The translations under genes were made by a program, and so were the position numbers. Shown here in pieces: positions 1 through 7,171 of a stretch of 64,000 nucleotides of DNA. The DNA lies in NCBI RefSeq assembly GCF_015672735.1, contig NZ_JADABY010000061.1, positions 1-64,000 of the forward strand, given 5' to 3'. The stretch comes from Citrobacter sp. Res13-Sevr-PEB04-36. Lineage in GTDB: Bacteria; Pseudomonadota; Gammaproteobacteria; Enterobacterales; Enterobacteriaceae. Under the pieces are notes generated by a model. That model had not been told where the DNA came from, did no database searches, and saw only the letters and a program-made list of their open reading frames with translations. Within the stretch, counting starts at the first letter, position 1. Each line of letters starts with the position of its first letter.

Positions 1-222
1 GTTAACCTACATGTTTTTACTCGGGACACCCCTGAAACAGCTCGGCATTTGCTTTTTCGAGATTGGCTTAGACAGTCAGAAAAAGACTGTAAACTGTACG
101 CTGATGCCAAATTTGAGGCAGTTAAAGGTTGCAGCTTTGACATTCAAAAATATCATGAAAATAAAAGTAAAGTGGTACACGATATCTATCAGAGAATTTT
201 TAAACATTTAGGCTATATTTGA
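1..222 (+). CDS. GrpB-family (UPF0157) protein, C-terminal fragment, runs off the left edge
   Basis: Reading from base 1 gives an open frame of 73 codons to a TGA at 220-222. It contains VNLHVFTRDTPETARHLLFR followed by DWLRQSEKDCKLYADAK, the characteristic C-terminal block of the GrpB/UPF0157 nucleotidyltransferase-fold family. The start lies outside the window, so this is a 3' fragment cut by the edge, not necessarily a broken gene. The cellular role of the family is poorly defined. It converges with the ATPase gene whose stop is only 5 bases away. The frame assignment is firm; any specific function is not. Confidence 0.75.
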   Translation, partial: VNLHVFTRDTPETARHLLFRDWLRQSEKDCKLYADAKFEAVKGCSFDIQKYHENKSKVVHDIYQRIFKHLGYI

Positions 223-226
223 TGTG

Positions 227-769
227 CTATATATTGGAAAGGATAAAATCCACACGCTCCTCTACTGAAGCGCATGGTAATTCAATCAACTGATAGTCAT
301 ACCTACGATAGGTTTTCACCATTGCGTGATATGTCGCGATGGCAACATCGAAAGATTGTTTGCGCTCTGTGTCCTGTACATATATGTCACGCCAGGGTGG
401 TGCAATAAATACGATTCGGTTATAGCGAAATTTCTCGATGGCGTTCTCCAGATGCCTCGGTATGGTAAGCTCAGAAAGACGTAAATAACCCGCAACATCA
501 GGAACACCACGATCAAAGAAGCAGGGTTGTGTTTGCCCCTCCGCTTCATGCCACGAACGCATTTCCCAGGATAGCATCAGCTCTGCAAATGCAGTCTGGT
601 TGGCCCACGGTAATGCATCGCCGCCGATGTTAACCTGGTCTTGTATCACACCTCTTCCAGCTTCTTTAGAACACCAAAACCCTCGTTTTATAATCGTATC
701 AATTATCGTACTTTTGCCTGACCCTGGGCCACCTGTAAGAATGAAACGATGTTGTAAAACTGATGACAT
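227..769 (-). CDS. AAA-family ATPase / NadR-Ttd14-like P-loop kinase-type protein (180 aa)
   Basis: A small cytoplasmic P-loop protein. The Walker A motif GGPGSGKST is at residues 13-21, and a DRG motif (residues 86-88) sits in a segment typical of the AAA_28 group, which resembles nucleoside-kinase and NadR C-terminal domains. No partner domain or membrane segment is visible. The 180-aa length is normal for these stand-alone proteins, which are common in accessory regions near acetyltransferase and Nudix genes. The start ATG at 769 is preceded on the minus strand by AGGAGAAG, a good ribosome-binding site. Substrate unknown; ATP or GTP binding is a confident inference from the P-loop only. 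Confidence 0.75.
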   Translation of the reverse strand: MSSVLQHRFILTGGPGSGKSTIIDTIIKRGFWCSKEAGRGVIQDQVNIGGDALPWANQTAFAELMLSWEMRSWHEAEGQTQPCFFDRGVPDVAGYLRLSELTIPRHLENAIEKFRYNRIVFIAPPWRDIYVQDTERKQSFDVAIATYHAMVKTYRRYDYQLIELPCASVEERVDFILSNI

Positions 770-908
770 TGACTTCTCCTGAATATTTATTGATGCGATG
801 AAGCTGCAATATACCTGTGATGGTTTGAATAACTACATCTTATCCTGAATAACTAAAAAGTGTAATTATCAGGGTGCGAATGACTAAATTTCGCTCTTGA
901 GGGACAAC

Positions 909-947
909 CATACTTAAATCTCCCACATTGCAGGAGATTTAAGTATG
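909..947. repeat. Perfect 15-bp inverted repeat enclosing the SD and start codon of the recombinase
   Basis: The arms CATACTTAAATCTCC (909-923) and GGAGATTTAAGTATG (933-947) are perfect reverse complements separated by 9 bases. The right arm contains both the Shine-Dalgarno GGAG and the ATG at 945-947. In RNA this would fold into a hairpin hiding the initiation region; in DNA it resembles a two-arm recombinase core site. Confidence 0.7.
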
Positions 948-1546
948 AATATGTCACCGTGGAACAAAGACCGTATTATCGGCCAAAAAAAACCACTTCA
1001 AATATCTCATATCTGGGGGATCCGAATCAGGCTGGAACTGGAAGGTAAAACGCGTGATTTGGCTCTGTTCAATATGGCCCTGGACAGTAAGCTGCGGGGC
1101 TGTGATCTGGTCAAACTCAAAGTATCTGATGTTGCATATGTTAGCTCTGTTTCAAACAGAGCAACGGGGTTGCAACAGAAAACCGGTAGCCCTGTGCAAT
1201 TTGAGATAACCAAAGGAACAAGAGAAGCTGTTGCTGCATTGATAAAGCTTGGCAATTTGCACAGTAAAGACTTCTTGTTCCGGTCTCGGGTCGGAACTAA
1301 TCAGCACATATCAACCCGACAATACAACCGTATCTTTCATGGGGGGTAGAAAAACTTGGTCTCGAAGATTCGCTTTACAGCACACATTCCATGAGAAGAA
1401 CAAAACCTTACCTGATCTACAAGAAAACCAAGAATCTTCGGGTGATCCAACTTCTGTTGGGCCATAAGAAACTGGAAAGCACAGTCCGTTATCTGGGCAT
1501 TGAAGTAGATGATGCGTTAGAGATCTCTGAATCGATTGAAGTCTAG
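945..1546 (+). pseudogene. Tyrosine-type site-specific recombinase/integrase, broken by a frameshift
   Basis: The first 134 codons (945-1346) read MNMSPWNKDRIIGQKKP through SKLRGCDLVKLKVSDV to QYNRIFHGG, then reach TAG at 1347-1349. Shifting frame at the six-G run 1341-1346 restores VEKLGLEDSLYSTHSMRRTK and continues through LLLGHKKLESTVRYLG to a stop at 1544-1546. The catalytic set (an early Arg, HxxR, the LLGH His and the RYLG Tyr) is therefore present but split between two frames. The family usually reads HGWV or HQWV here, so loss of one T from a TGG codon explains the break. Full length would be about 200 aa, normal for this compact integrase family. A CAGGGCTG/CAGCCCTG hairpin (1553-1574) follows the stop. 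A sequencing error is possible. Confidence 0.8.
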
Positions 1547-1604
1547 GGTTGTCAGGGCTGCAACAGCAGCCCTGTGCCAAGAGCGGACAATGATTCAGAA
1601 TAAA

Positions 1605-1640
1605 GAGAAATGAGAGTATCCATATATTGTGGATACTCTC
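1605..1640 (-). terminator. Hairpin terminator downstream of the MFS gene
   Basis: GAGAGTATCCA (1612-1622) and TGGATACTCTC (1630-1640) form a perfect 11-bp stem with a 7-base loop, just past the MFS stop codon at 1651. On the minus strand it is followed by a T-rich stretch. Confidence 0.6.
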
Positions 1641-1650
1641 CGAAAATGGC

Positions 1651-2856
1651 CTAAGAGGGTTCCTGACAGCTGTCACATGGAACGGAAGAGTTTGCGTAAT
1701 TCCGTCTGTCCAGATAACCGCTTATCAGTACAAGAATAACGTTTATCGACACGATTATCCCGGCCACCTCGCCGACACTCCCAATCCCTGATTTCGCGAC
1801 GACTATGCCGCCCAACCATGCCCCTGCAGCTATGCCAATATTAAAAGCCGAAATGTTCATGCTGGATGCAGCTTCTGTTGCATGAGGAAGGATTTTTTTC
1901 GCCTGCTGCATGACATACAGTTGCAAAACAGGAACGTTACCAAAGGCAAAAGCCCCCCATGCAATAATCACAGGGATGACCGCAACTTTACTCGAAGCCG
2001 TCAGCCCAAGAGTTAGCAGCGCCAGACTTAACATTACGTAAACCCACAGAAGCGCGGTAATTGCACCACGACGGTCTGCAAGCCGTGCAAAGTAATTATT
2101 GCCAAGCATAACCCCTGCACCGTAACAGACAAAAATGAGGCCCACAGAGGTAAGTGAATAGCCCGTTTGGCCCTGTAGTATTTCAGATAGAAAAGTGAAA
2201 GCCACAAACGATCCACAATGTCCAATCGTGGTGATTGCAAATACCAAAAGAAGCCTGGGTTTTATTAACACTTCAAACTGGGAGAGGAATGAGGAAGCCC
2301 CCGACGTTTTAAGATTTTTGGGCAGCCAGATAAGCATAGCAGCCATCGCAATTACTCCTGTCACCGCAATTCCAAGAAAAGCAGCTCGCCATCCGAATGC
2401 TTCACTTATCATTGTTCCTACAGGTCCGCCAGTAACCAGTGCGACTGTCAGACCTGTAAACATAATAGAAATTGCTCGACCCGCTTTTTCTTTTGCCACA
2501 AGACCAGAGGCGATGACAGAAGCAATGGAGAAAAATACGCCATGAGAAACCCCGGCAAGAACCCGTGAAATCAGAAGTACTGAGAAGCTGGGGGCGAGCC
2601 ATGCAATGATATTGGAAAGTATAAAAAGACACATTAGCCCGGATGCAAGCAAACGCCGGTTTGCCTGACTGGTTACCGCAGTTAATACCGGAGCTGATAT
2701 AGCAACACCCACTGCATAGAGAGTTACAAGCAGCCCTGCACTGGGGACATCAATATGAATATCATAGGCAATAGCTGGCAGGATCCCTACCACGATAAAT
2801 TCTGCCATTCCCATCGCAAAGGCTGCAACAGCGAGGGCGTAAAGGCCAACAGGCAT
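1651..2856 (-). CDS. MFS transporter, DHA1-type exporter (401 aa)
   Basis: A twelve-helix inner-membrane protein of the major facilitator superfamily, drug:H+ antiporter-1 type (AraJ/YdhP/chloramphenicol-exporter-like). It opens MPVGLYALAVAAFAMGMAEF, which matches the first helix of that group, and GWRAAF marks the middle of the N-half. The ATG at 2856 is preferred because GGGAG lies 8-12 bases upstream; a TTG four codons earlier would overlap that ribosome-binding site. It is the last gene of a same-strand run after DUF2938 and ArsR-rhodanese, with a hairpin terminator after its stop. Substrate unknown; a sugar or toxic-compound efflux role is only a family-level guess. Confidence 0.8.
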   Translation of the reverse strand: MPVGLYALAVAAFAMGMAEFIVVGILPAIAYDIHIDVPSAGLLVTLYAVGVAISAPVLTAVTSQANRRLLASGLMCLFILSNIIAWLAPSFSVLLISRVLAGVSHGVFFSIASVIASGLVAKEKAGRAISIMFTGLTVALVTGGPVGTMISEAFGWRAAFLGIAVTGVIAMAAMLIWLPKNLKTSGASSFLSQFEVLIKPRLLLVFAITTIGHCGSFVAFTFLSEILQGQTGYSLTSVGLIFVCYGAGVMLGNNYFARLADRRGAITALLWVYVMLSLALLTLGLTASSKVAVIPVIIAWGAFAFGNVPVLQLYVMQQAKKILPHATEAASSMNISAFNIGIAAGAWLGGIVVAKSGIGSVGEVAGIIVSINVILVLISGYLDRRNYANSSVPCDSCQEPS

Positions 2857-2961
2857 AATGACTCCCAATTATTTAATTACATTGAATGCCATCCCATTAG
2901 GGATATTTACGGCAAAAAATAGCGGGAAGCTGCTTTGTACTACAGCTTCACCAGGTAAACG

Positions 2962-3435
2962 TTAGAGCGGCATGGTGAAAAATTGAGAACCAAGCCATAG
3001 GCCTACCCCAAAAATGGTGTGCACGAAAAGTGAGGACAGACAGTTTTTTAAGGGTGTTGGTGTTTTACGTGCGAGAACACCCATACCCATTCCCGGCATG
3101 AGAATAAAAAACGGGGCTACAGCGGTCAGCACACCGAAGGTAACAGCGCTAACGAAGTTCGGTGGAGTTTTAATTAGAAGGCAAATACCGATGTACATGG
3201 CCCCATAAACAATGCCGGTCAAATAATGGAATCCCCAACCAAGCGCCACCTCGGAAGACACAGAGGGACTCTCGCTTATTTCAGTATTTATAAGTTTTCC
3301 ATGGGGAATACCTGCAACCCATCGGCCAACCAAGTTCCAGTGGCTTTTACCGAAAACAAATTTTGATACCAGATCGCTGACAATTGTCGCAACAATACCG
3401 GCTCCCACCATGAGTGAAATCGCTTCAGATACCAT
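2962..3435 (-). CDS. DUF2938-type four-helix membrane protein (157 aa)
   Basis: A small inner-membrane protein with about four hydrophobic segments: AISLMVGAGIVATIV, YLTGIVYGAMYIGICLLI, AVTFGVLTAVAPFFILMPGM and LFVHTIFGVGLWLGSQ. The overall pattern, with WVAGIPHGK after the first helix and GMGMGVLARKTP before the last, fits the DUF2938 family, whose function is unknown. It lies between the ArsR-rhodanese regulator and the MFS exporter on the same strand. A 36-bp palindrome in the 182-bp gap upstream is a candidate operator for this gene and the exporter behind it. The assignment to DUF2938 is by recall of the family pattern. Confidence 0.65.
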   Translation of the reverse strand: MVSEAISLMVGAGIVATIVSDLVSKFVFGKSHWNLVGRWVAGIPHGKLINTEISESPSVSSEVALGWGFHYLTGIVYGAMYIGICLLIKTPPNFVSAVTFGVLTAVAPFFILMPGMGMGVLARKTPTPLKNCLSSLFVHTIFGVGLWLGSQFFTMPL

Positions 3436-3513
3436 TCAGAAAGTCCAAATTTAAGTAGTAATACAATTCGTACACCCAGAGTGCTCAGGGTCGTGCCAAG
3501 GCAATAACCACAA

Positions 3514-3549
3514 CATCCATTATTCCATTGAACAATGGAATAATGGATG
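3514..3549. promoter_or_regulatory. 36-bp perfect palindrome, candidate ArsR-type operator
   Basis: CATCCATTATTCCATTG (3514-3530), spacer AA, then its exact reverse complement CAATGGAATAATGGATG (3533-3549). It lies in the gap between the ArsR-rhodanese gene and the DUF2938 gene. No T-tract follows on either strand, which argues against a terminator and favours an operator for the neighbouring ArsR-family protein. Confidence 0.5.
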
Positions 3550-3617
3550 CGGTGATGAGCTAAACATAGAGCTATATACCCGAAATTAAATATATTACTG
3601 TTAATTAAGAAAAAATT

Positions 3618-4271
3618 TTACGCAAATGCCCCTTCAACAGGAAAACCTGCTCGTCGCCATTCACTGATACCTTGAGGGTAGATTGAACACGTAATCCCCT
3701 TGGCGGTAAGGCTTTGCATTGCCGCAATCGAGAGAAGGCAGTAAATGCCTCGGCAGTAAATGATCACTTCATGGTTATCATTAAAATTGAGTGCCCAGTC
3801 ACTCACCTCCTCAACAGGAACAGATTGCGCTCCTGGAATATGGAAGGTTTCGAACTCATCTTTTGGGCGAACATCGACTAATACACAATTACCTGCATCT
3901 AACTTATTGATTAATTGATGAAGGGATATCGAATGCTCTGAAACCATATGCAGGGCGGTCTCCGTCTCGGGATAACCTATCTTTGCTGTAATATTCTTTA
4001 CGTGATCGAGGAGCTGTGAAACCCCTTTATCAGCGATTGAATAGAATACTTTAACCCCGTCCTTGCGGGCGCGAACAACACCTGCATTTTTCAGGATCTG
4101 CAGGTGAGCAGAAACTGAAGTGATTCCGACATCGAGACTAATCGCCAGTCTTTCTACAGATTTTTCACCATGAGACAGCAATTCAAGTAACTGCATGCGT
4201 CTGCCATTGCCGAGTGATTTTGCGATATCAGAGGCTTTATCAAAAAAATGTGAATCTAATTCGCTAGTCAT
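3618..4271 (-). CDS. ArsR-family regulator fused to a rhodanese domain (217 aa)
   Basis: The N-terminal half (about 10-95) is an ArsR/SmtB winged helix-turn-helix with LEQL-type core MQLLELLSHGEKSVERLA, and HLQILKNAGVV as recognition helix and following turn. The C-terminal half (about 115-215) is a rhodanese domain with LVDVRPKDEFETFHIPGA and the active loop YCRGIYC, where Cys173 would be the persulfide-carrying residue and Cys178 a second nearby thiol. Such fusions are thought to sense sulfane sulfur or redox state and regulate nearby genes. No classical metal-binding CVC motif is visible in the HTH half. It lies upstream of DUF2938 and MFS genes on the same strand. The ligand is inferred, not shown. 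Confidence 0.85.
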   Translation of the reverse strand: MTSELDSHFFDKASDIAKSLGNGRRMQLLELLSHGEKSVERLAISLDVGITSVSAHLQILKNAGVVRARKDGVKVFYSIADKGVSQLLDHVKNITAKIGYPETETALHMVSEHSISLHQLINKLDAGNCVLVDVRPKDEFETFHIPGAQSVPVEEVSDWALNFNDNHEVIIYCRGIYCLLSIAAMQSLTAKGITCSIYPQGISEWRRAGFPVEGAFA

Positions 4272-4382
4272 AGTTTCGCGTGCTCAGGTGTTAAGTAAGG
4301 AAATGATACCCATCAGCCTTCACTTCTGCTGGGAACTGATTGCTGAAAGGGTAGATAAGTGTCGTTTATTTAATGTCTGATT

Positions 4383-4416
4383 CTACATTAATCCATCACT
4401 CTATGGAATTATGTAG
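4383..4416. promoter_or_regulatory. Imperfect inverted repeat upstream of arsR-rhodanese
   Basis: CTACATTAATCCAT (4383-4396) and ATGGAATTATGTAG (4403-4416) are reverse complements apart from two positions, with a 6-base spacer. It lies about 110 bases upstream of the ArsR-rhodanese start and shares ATCCAT/ATGGAAT-like pieces with the palindrome at 3514-3549. Candidate autoregulatory site; weak evidence. Confidence 0.35.
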
Positions 4417-4545
4417 CATGAAACCTTAGAGACATTTGCTTGCTGCGTTGGCAGAAACAGTATGTTTTGAATAGGTCACTACACGCGTGAACGCATAAAT
4501 TGCTACAAAATAGAAAGACAAATCCTCATTGAGGAGACAACTTTC

Positions 4546-4611
4546 GTCCGCTTCTCGCTCACAGCGGACCTTCAGCTCAGTCAGCAATGTCCGCTGCGTG
4601 CCAGGAGCGGA
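4546..4611. repeat. Two copies of a 23-bp imperfect palindrome after the GNAT gene
   Basis: Two 23-bp units, 4546-4568 and 4589-4611, each with the form GTCCGC-N12-GCGGA. They sit just past the stop of the acetyltransferase gene (minus strand, stop at 4634). Related units are at 5168-5190, 6023-6045, 6634-6656 and, in half form, 1565-1587. The rest of the gap between 4272 and 4633 shows a TCCTCA/TGAGGA hairpin near 4522-4535 and nothing recognisably coding. Confidence 0.6.
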
Positions 4612-4633
4612 TATTAAAGAAGAGGATCTTTGC

Positions 4634-5074
4634 TTAAACGCAGCGGAGTTTCTCCAATCTAATATCAGATTCACTAATATTTTCTTTTTTAACCCAGCCC
4701 AGTCGCATGTAAAATTTTGCCGCACGACTGTTTTTGTCGGTTTCAAGCCAGACTGCCTTATGGTGTTTGAATAATTCCTGCTCTGCGAGGTCAACAAGGC
4801 TGCGACCTACACCTCTGCCTTCATATTCAGGGAGAACAAAGACCGCAAAAAGACATCCTTCATCTGGCAAAATCATCGAGAAACCAATCACTTTTCCGTC
4901 ATCTACGGCAACCCATGCGCAATGACTTTTCTCAATCATATCGGTGACAACGCTCTCGGTAATTCCCATCTGCTCCATTTCTTCTCGACTGAGATGATTT
5001 TCTTTAACCGAAGTTCTGACTTCAAAAATACCCTCTATATCAGTGGATAGAGCTAATCTTGTCCTTATATTCAT
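4634..5074 (-). CDS. GNAT-family N-acetyltransferase (146 aa)
   Basis: A single GNAT domain. The acetyl-CoA binding core is LFAVFVLPEYEGRGVGRSLV, with the (R/Q)xxGxG/A signature at about residues 86-91, followed by the helix LVDLAEQELF and the C-terminal strand region NSRAAKFYMRLGWVKK. Length is normal for the family. Substrate unknown; members act on small amines, antibiotics or protein termini. It stands alone on the minus strand with its own upstream space and is followed by two 23-bp palindromic repeats, giving a cassette-like look. A start ATG at 5074 fits the usual N-terminal xIRxA strand (MNIRTRLALSTD). Confidence 0.85.
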   Translation of the reverse strand: MNIRTRLALSTDIEGIFEVRTSVKENHLSREEMEQMGITESVVTDMIEKSHCAWVAVDDGKVIGFSMILPDEGCLFAVFVLPEYEGRGVGRSLVDLAEQELFKHHKAVWLETDKNSRAAKFYMRLGWVKKENISESDIRLEKLRCV

Positions 5075-5167
5075 TTGTCTTATTCCATGCTTGAGACAGT
5101 TTAATTTTGATGATCAGGCAGTGATATTCTCTGAGGATATAGAATCCTGAGTAAAATTGCCGCTGAT

Positions 5168-5190
5168 GTCCGCCTCTTGCTCAAAGCGGA
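5168..5190. repeat. 23-bp palindromic repeat after the methyltransferase gene
   Basis: GTCCGC-N12-GCGGA unit that differs from the copy at 4546-4568 at only a few positions. It begins 14 bases past the methyltransferase stop at 5205 (minus strand). Confidence 0.55.
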
Positions 5191-5204
5191 TCCAAAGTCA
5201 GCTT

Positions 5205-5909
5205 TTAACCACTCGATACTTGTTGCAAATCACCGAGTGATGAGTTCACCGAACATACCAGTGTGGCATGATCCCACCACGCATTGTTATTCACTCTTAT
5301 TGCAAGCACGTTAAATTGTGCTTTCTGTATCTCATCAATTAAAGCCGGGAGTGGTTTCAGAGTACGCCAGGGTTGACCATCTTTCACTAAATGGTGCCTG
5401 ACCGGATCATAAGAGCTAATGTCAGCCGAATAACCGGGGGTTCCGCACATGGAACTGATCACAAAACGACCTCCGGGTTTGAGCAATCTCTTCACCTCTG
5501 CGAAAAAGAGAACCCGGTCATTATCTATCAGGCAATGCAAACAACTGCCGTCAATAATCAACTCAAACGTTGAGTCCTTACATTGATGTATACGGCAAAC
5601 ATTGCCAACAAAAAATTGTGCGGAGATACCAGCTTGCTGAAAACGCTTTTCTGCCCATCTGATAGCAGTCTCAGAAAAATCCACACCCCACACAGAATAT
5701 CCTCGTTCAGCAAGGGACTGTGATGCCATAGCTCCGTTACCACACCCCATTTCAAGTACCGGCGCACCTGACCGGGGTAAATAGTGATGTAAATTGAGCC
5801 AATGAAAGATTTTTTCCTGCTGTTTTTTTGCCCTAATATAACCTTCGCCAGCCCAGGCGACAGCTCCGTTTGCTATCAGTTGCCTGTAATGTTTTTCATA
5901 GGGATTCAT
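5205..5909 (-). CDS. Class I SAM-dependent methyltransferase (234 aa)
   Basis: A Rossmann-fold methyltransferase of the Methyltransf_25/11 type. Motif I VLEMGCGNGA is at residues 51-60, the acidic strand-2 end is VWGVDFSETAI, motif II is FELIIDGSCLHCL and motif III is LLKPGGRFVIS. Cytoplasmic, no signal or membrane segment. The acceptor is unknown. The start ATG at 5909 gives MNPYEKHYRQL. It lies between the GNAT and Nudix genes, all on the minus strand with separate spacing of about 130-160 bases, which suggests independent acquisition and not one operon. Confidence 0.85.
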   Translation of the reverse strand: MNPYEKHYRQLIANGAVAWAGEGYIRAKKQQEKIFHWLNLHHYLPRSGAPVLEMGCGNGAMASQSLAERGYSVWGVDFSETAIRWAEKRFQQAGISAQFFVGNVCRIHQCKDSTFELIIDGSCLHCLIDNDRVLFFAEVKRLLKPGGRFVISSMCGTPGYSADISSYDPVRHHLVKDGQPWRTLKPLPALIDEIQKAQFNVLAIRVNNNAWWDHATLVCSVNSSLGDLQQVSSG

Positions 5910-6022
5910 ATTGAGACGCCTTTTTTACAACAATCCCCTTCACGTTTTACGCCATTTGTCGATGAAGTGAAGTTTATGGGCCTGGGTGCCAGTAATATCA
6001 GTAGACTTCACGACTCTTCAAG

Positions 6023-6045
6023 GGCCGCTTCATTCCAGAAGCGAA
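6023..6045. repeat. Degenerate 23-bp palindromic repeat after the Nudix gene
   Basis: A unit reading GGCCGC-N12-GCGAA, 19 bases past the Nudix stop at 6065 on the minus strand. It agrees with the copy at 4589-4611 at 17 of 23 positions when aligned by eye. Confidence 0.45.
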
Positions 6046-6064
6046 ATCTAAGCCGTTCAGAGGG

Positions 6065-6517
6065 TTAAGTGCTGGGAAAGCCTTCAAGTATGTTAATTAT
6101 CAAATCGAGTGGGAAGATGATTTCATTGGTCTGTCTGAGCTCTTCTAAGTTCCACCAGTAGTGTTCGCGAATGACTTCTTTTTCGTTGTTACTCCAACCT
6201 GATCGGTCAATATCTGATTTATCTGCACTAATAATAAAGAAACGTTCTTCAGCAAGAACGTTCTCACCACTTGGCAGCATCATAGGGAAGGTTCTGGAGG
6301 CTATTTGTGGTCCCGTAGTTCTTCTTGTCAGGCCCGTTTCTTCAAATAATTCACGTAACGCCGCCTGCTCAAAAGACTCGTTGTGCTCAAGTCCTCCCCC
6401 TGGCGTTGCCCAGTATGTTTTTCCTTCCAGAGCATCATCTTTATGGCAGAACCTGAAGAGCAGAACATGATTTTCAGGTGAAAGGACTATCAATCGAGAG
6501 GCTGGGCGAGTACGCAT
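6065..6517 (-). CDS. Nudix hydrolase (150 aa)
   Basis: A single Nudix domain. The box GX5EX7REUXEEXGU is complete at residues 41-63 (GGLEHNESFEQAALRELFEE, then TGL). The preceding ATPGGG and the C-terminal WWNLEEL are typical. Enzymes of this size hydrolyse nucleoside diphosphates linked to other groups; the substrate cannot be read from sequence. It is a stand-alone minus-strand gene with AGAGGGAAGAT just upstream of the ATG at 6517 as ribosome-binding site. It is followed by a 23-bp palindromic repeat and, at its 5' side, by a 650-base non-coding stretch. Confidence 0.85.
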   Translation of the reverse strand: MRTRPASRLIVLSPENHVLLFRFCHKDDALEGKTYWATPGGGLEHNESFEQAALRELFEETGLTRRTTGPQIASRTFPMMLPSGENVLAEERFFIISADKSDIDRSGWSNNEKEVIREHYWWNLEELRQTNEIIFPLDLIINILEGFPST

Positions 6518-7171
6518 ATCTTCCCTCTTAAATAAAATTTAAACTCTTATTTCGGATGTTCATCTAAACATAAATTGCAGTCTGCAAGTGCACATTGAGA
6601 ATACTTTTTCTTGCCACGTCAACTGCGTTTATCGTCTTCTCTTTGCTCAAAGCAGACTGCCACCAATAACTCAATTTTTTGAAAAAATGGTACTCTTCGC
6701 AAAAGTATTCTCGAGTTCGACATTTTCCAACATCAACACCGCCCCCTAAAAAATCCAGCCTATCGCTGGGTTCAGATTGCTGACAAAAGTATCTTCGGGT
6801 AGCCCGGCTGGCCGAAGTGCCGCCGGGAACGTCCCCGGAGTCGGTACTGATGCACCTCGTCCGGGCTACTCGGGGATGAGCCCTGATACCGCCGCTTTCG
6901 CCGCCAACTCCGGTATCAAACCCGGCTTCCCGCCACCACTTGCCGCTCAAATTCAGCACAGGCGTGCTGGTACGCGGTTAGGTACATAACCCATGGCGTA
7001 AAGACTTTTATTTTTAACAGGTTACTGAGAAATTGGTGAATCTGTGTGGGAATCGTAGTCGCAAAAAGGCGAGCATAAACATTTCACCCCTCAATTTTTC
7101 AACCACAATTAACATTCACAAACTAATCAATATCCCCGACCATCCGTCGAGCTTTTCAAAAAAGGAGCCCC
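6518..7171. other. Gene-free stretch with a repeat copy and a GC-rich segment
   Basis: No convincing gene. A degenerate 23-bp palindromic repeat lies at 6634-6656 (GTCTTC-N12-GCAGA). From about 6790 to 6970 the base composition turns sharply GC-rich and contains AGCCCGG (about 6798) opposing CCGGGCT (about 6868) in a long imperfect inverted repeat. AT-rich sequence then leads to the ribosome-binding site AAAGGAG (about 7160) of the next gene. This looks like the edge between the accessory region and the chromosome backbone. Confidence 0.45.

Noticed and set aside
11-211. A 66-codon plus-strand frame opening at an ATG
   Set aside because: It is out of frame with the clear GrpB-family C-terminus that covers the same bases.
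3514-3549. Rho-independent terminator reading of the 36-bp palindrome
   Set aside because: The stem is AT-rich and is followed by no T tract on either strand.
4426-4797. A 123-codon minus-strand frame
   Set aside because: It runs through the palindromic repeats and the GNAT gene in another frame, with no family match.
4540-6660. Integron attC sites
   Set aside because: The palindromes lack the GTTRRRY and RYYYAAC core sites, and no integron integrase is present.
6564-6959. A 131-codon minus-strand frame in the gap before the FAD protein
   Set aside because: No ribosome-binding site, odd composition across the GC-rich repeat, no recognisable domain.
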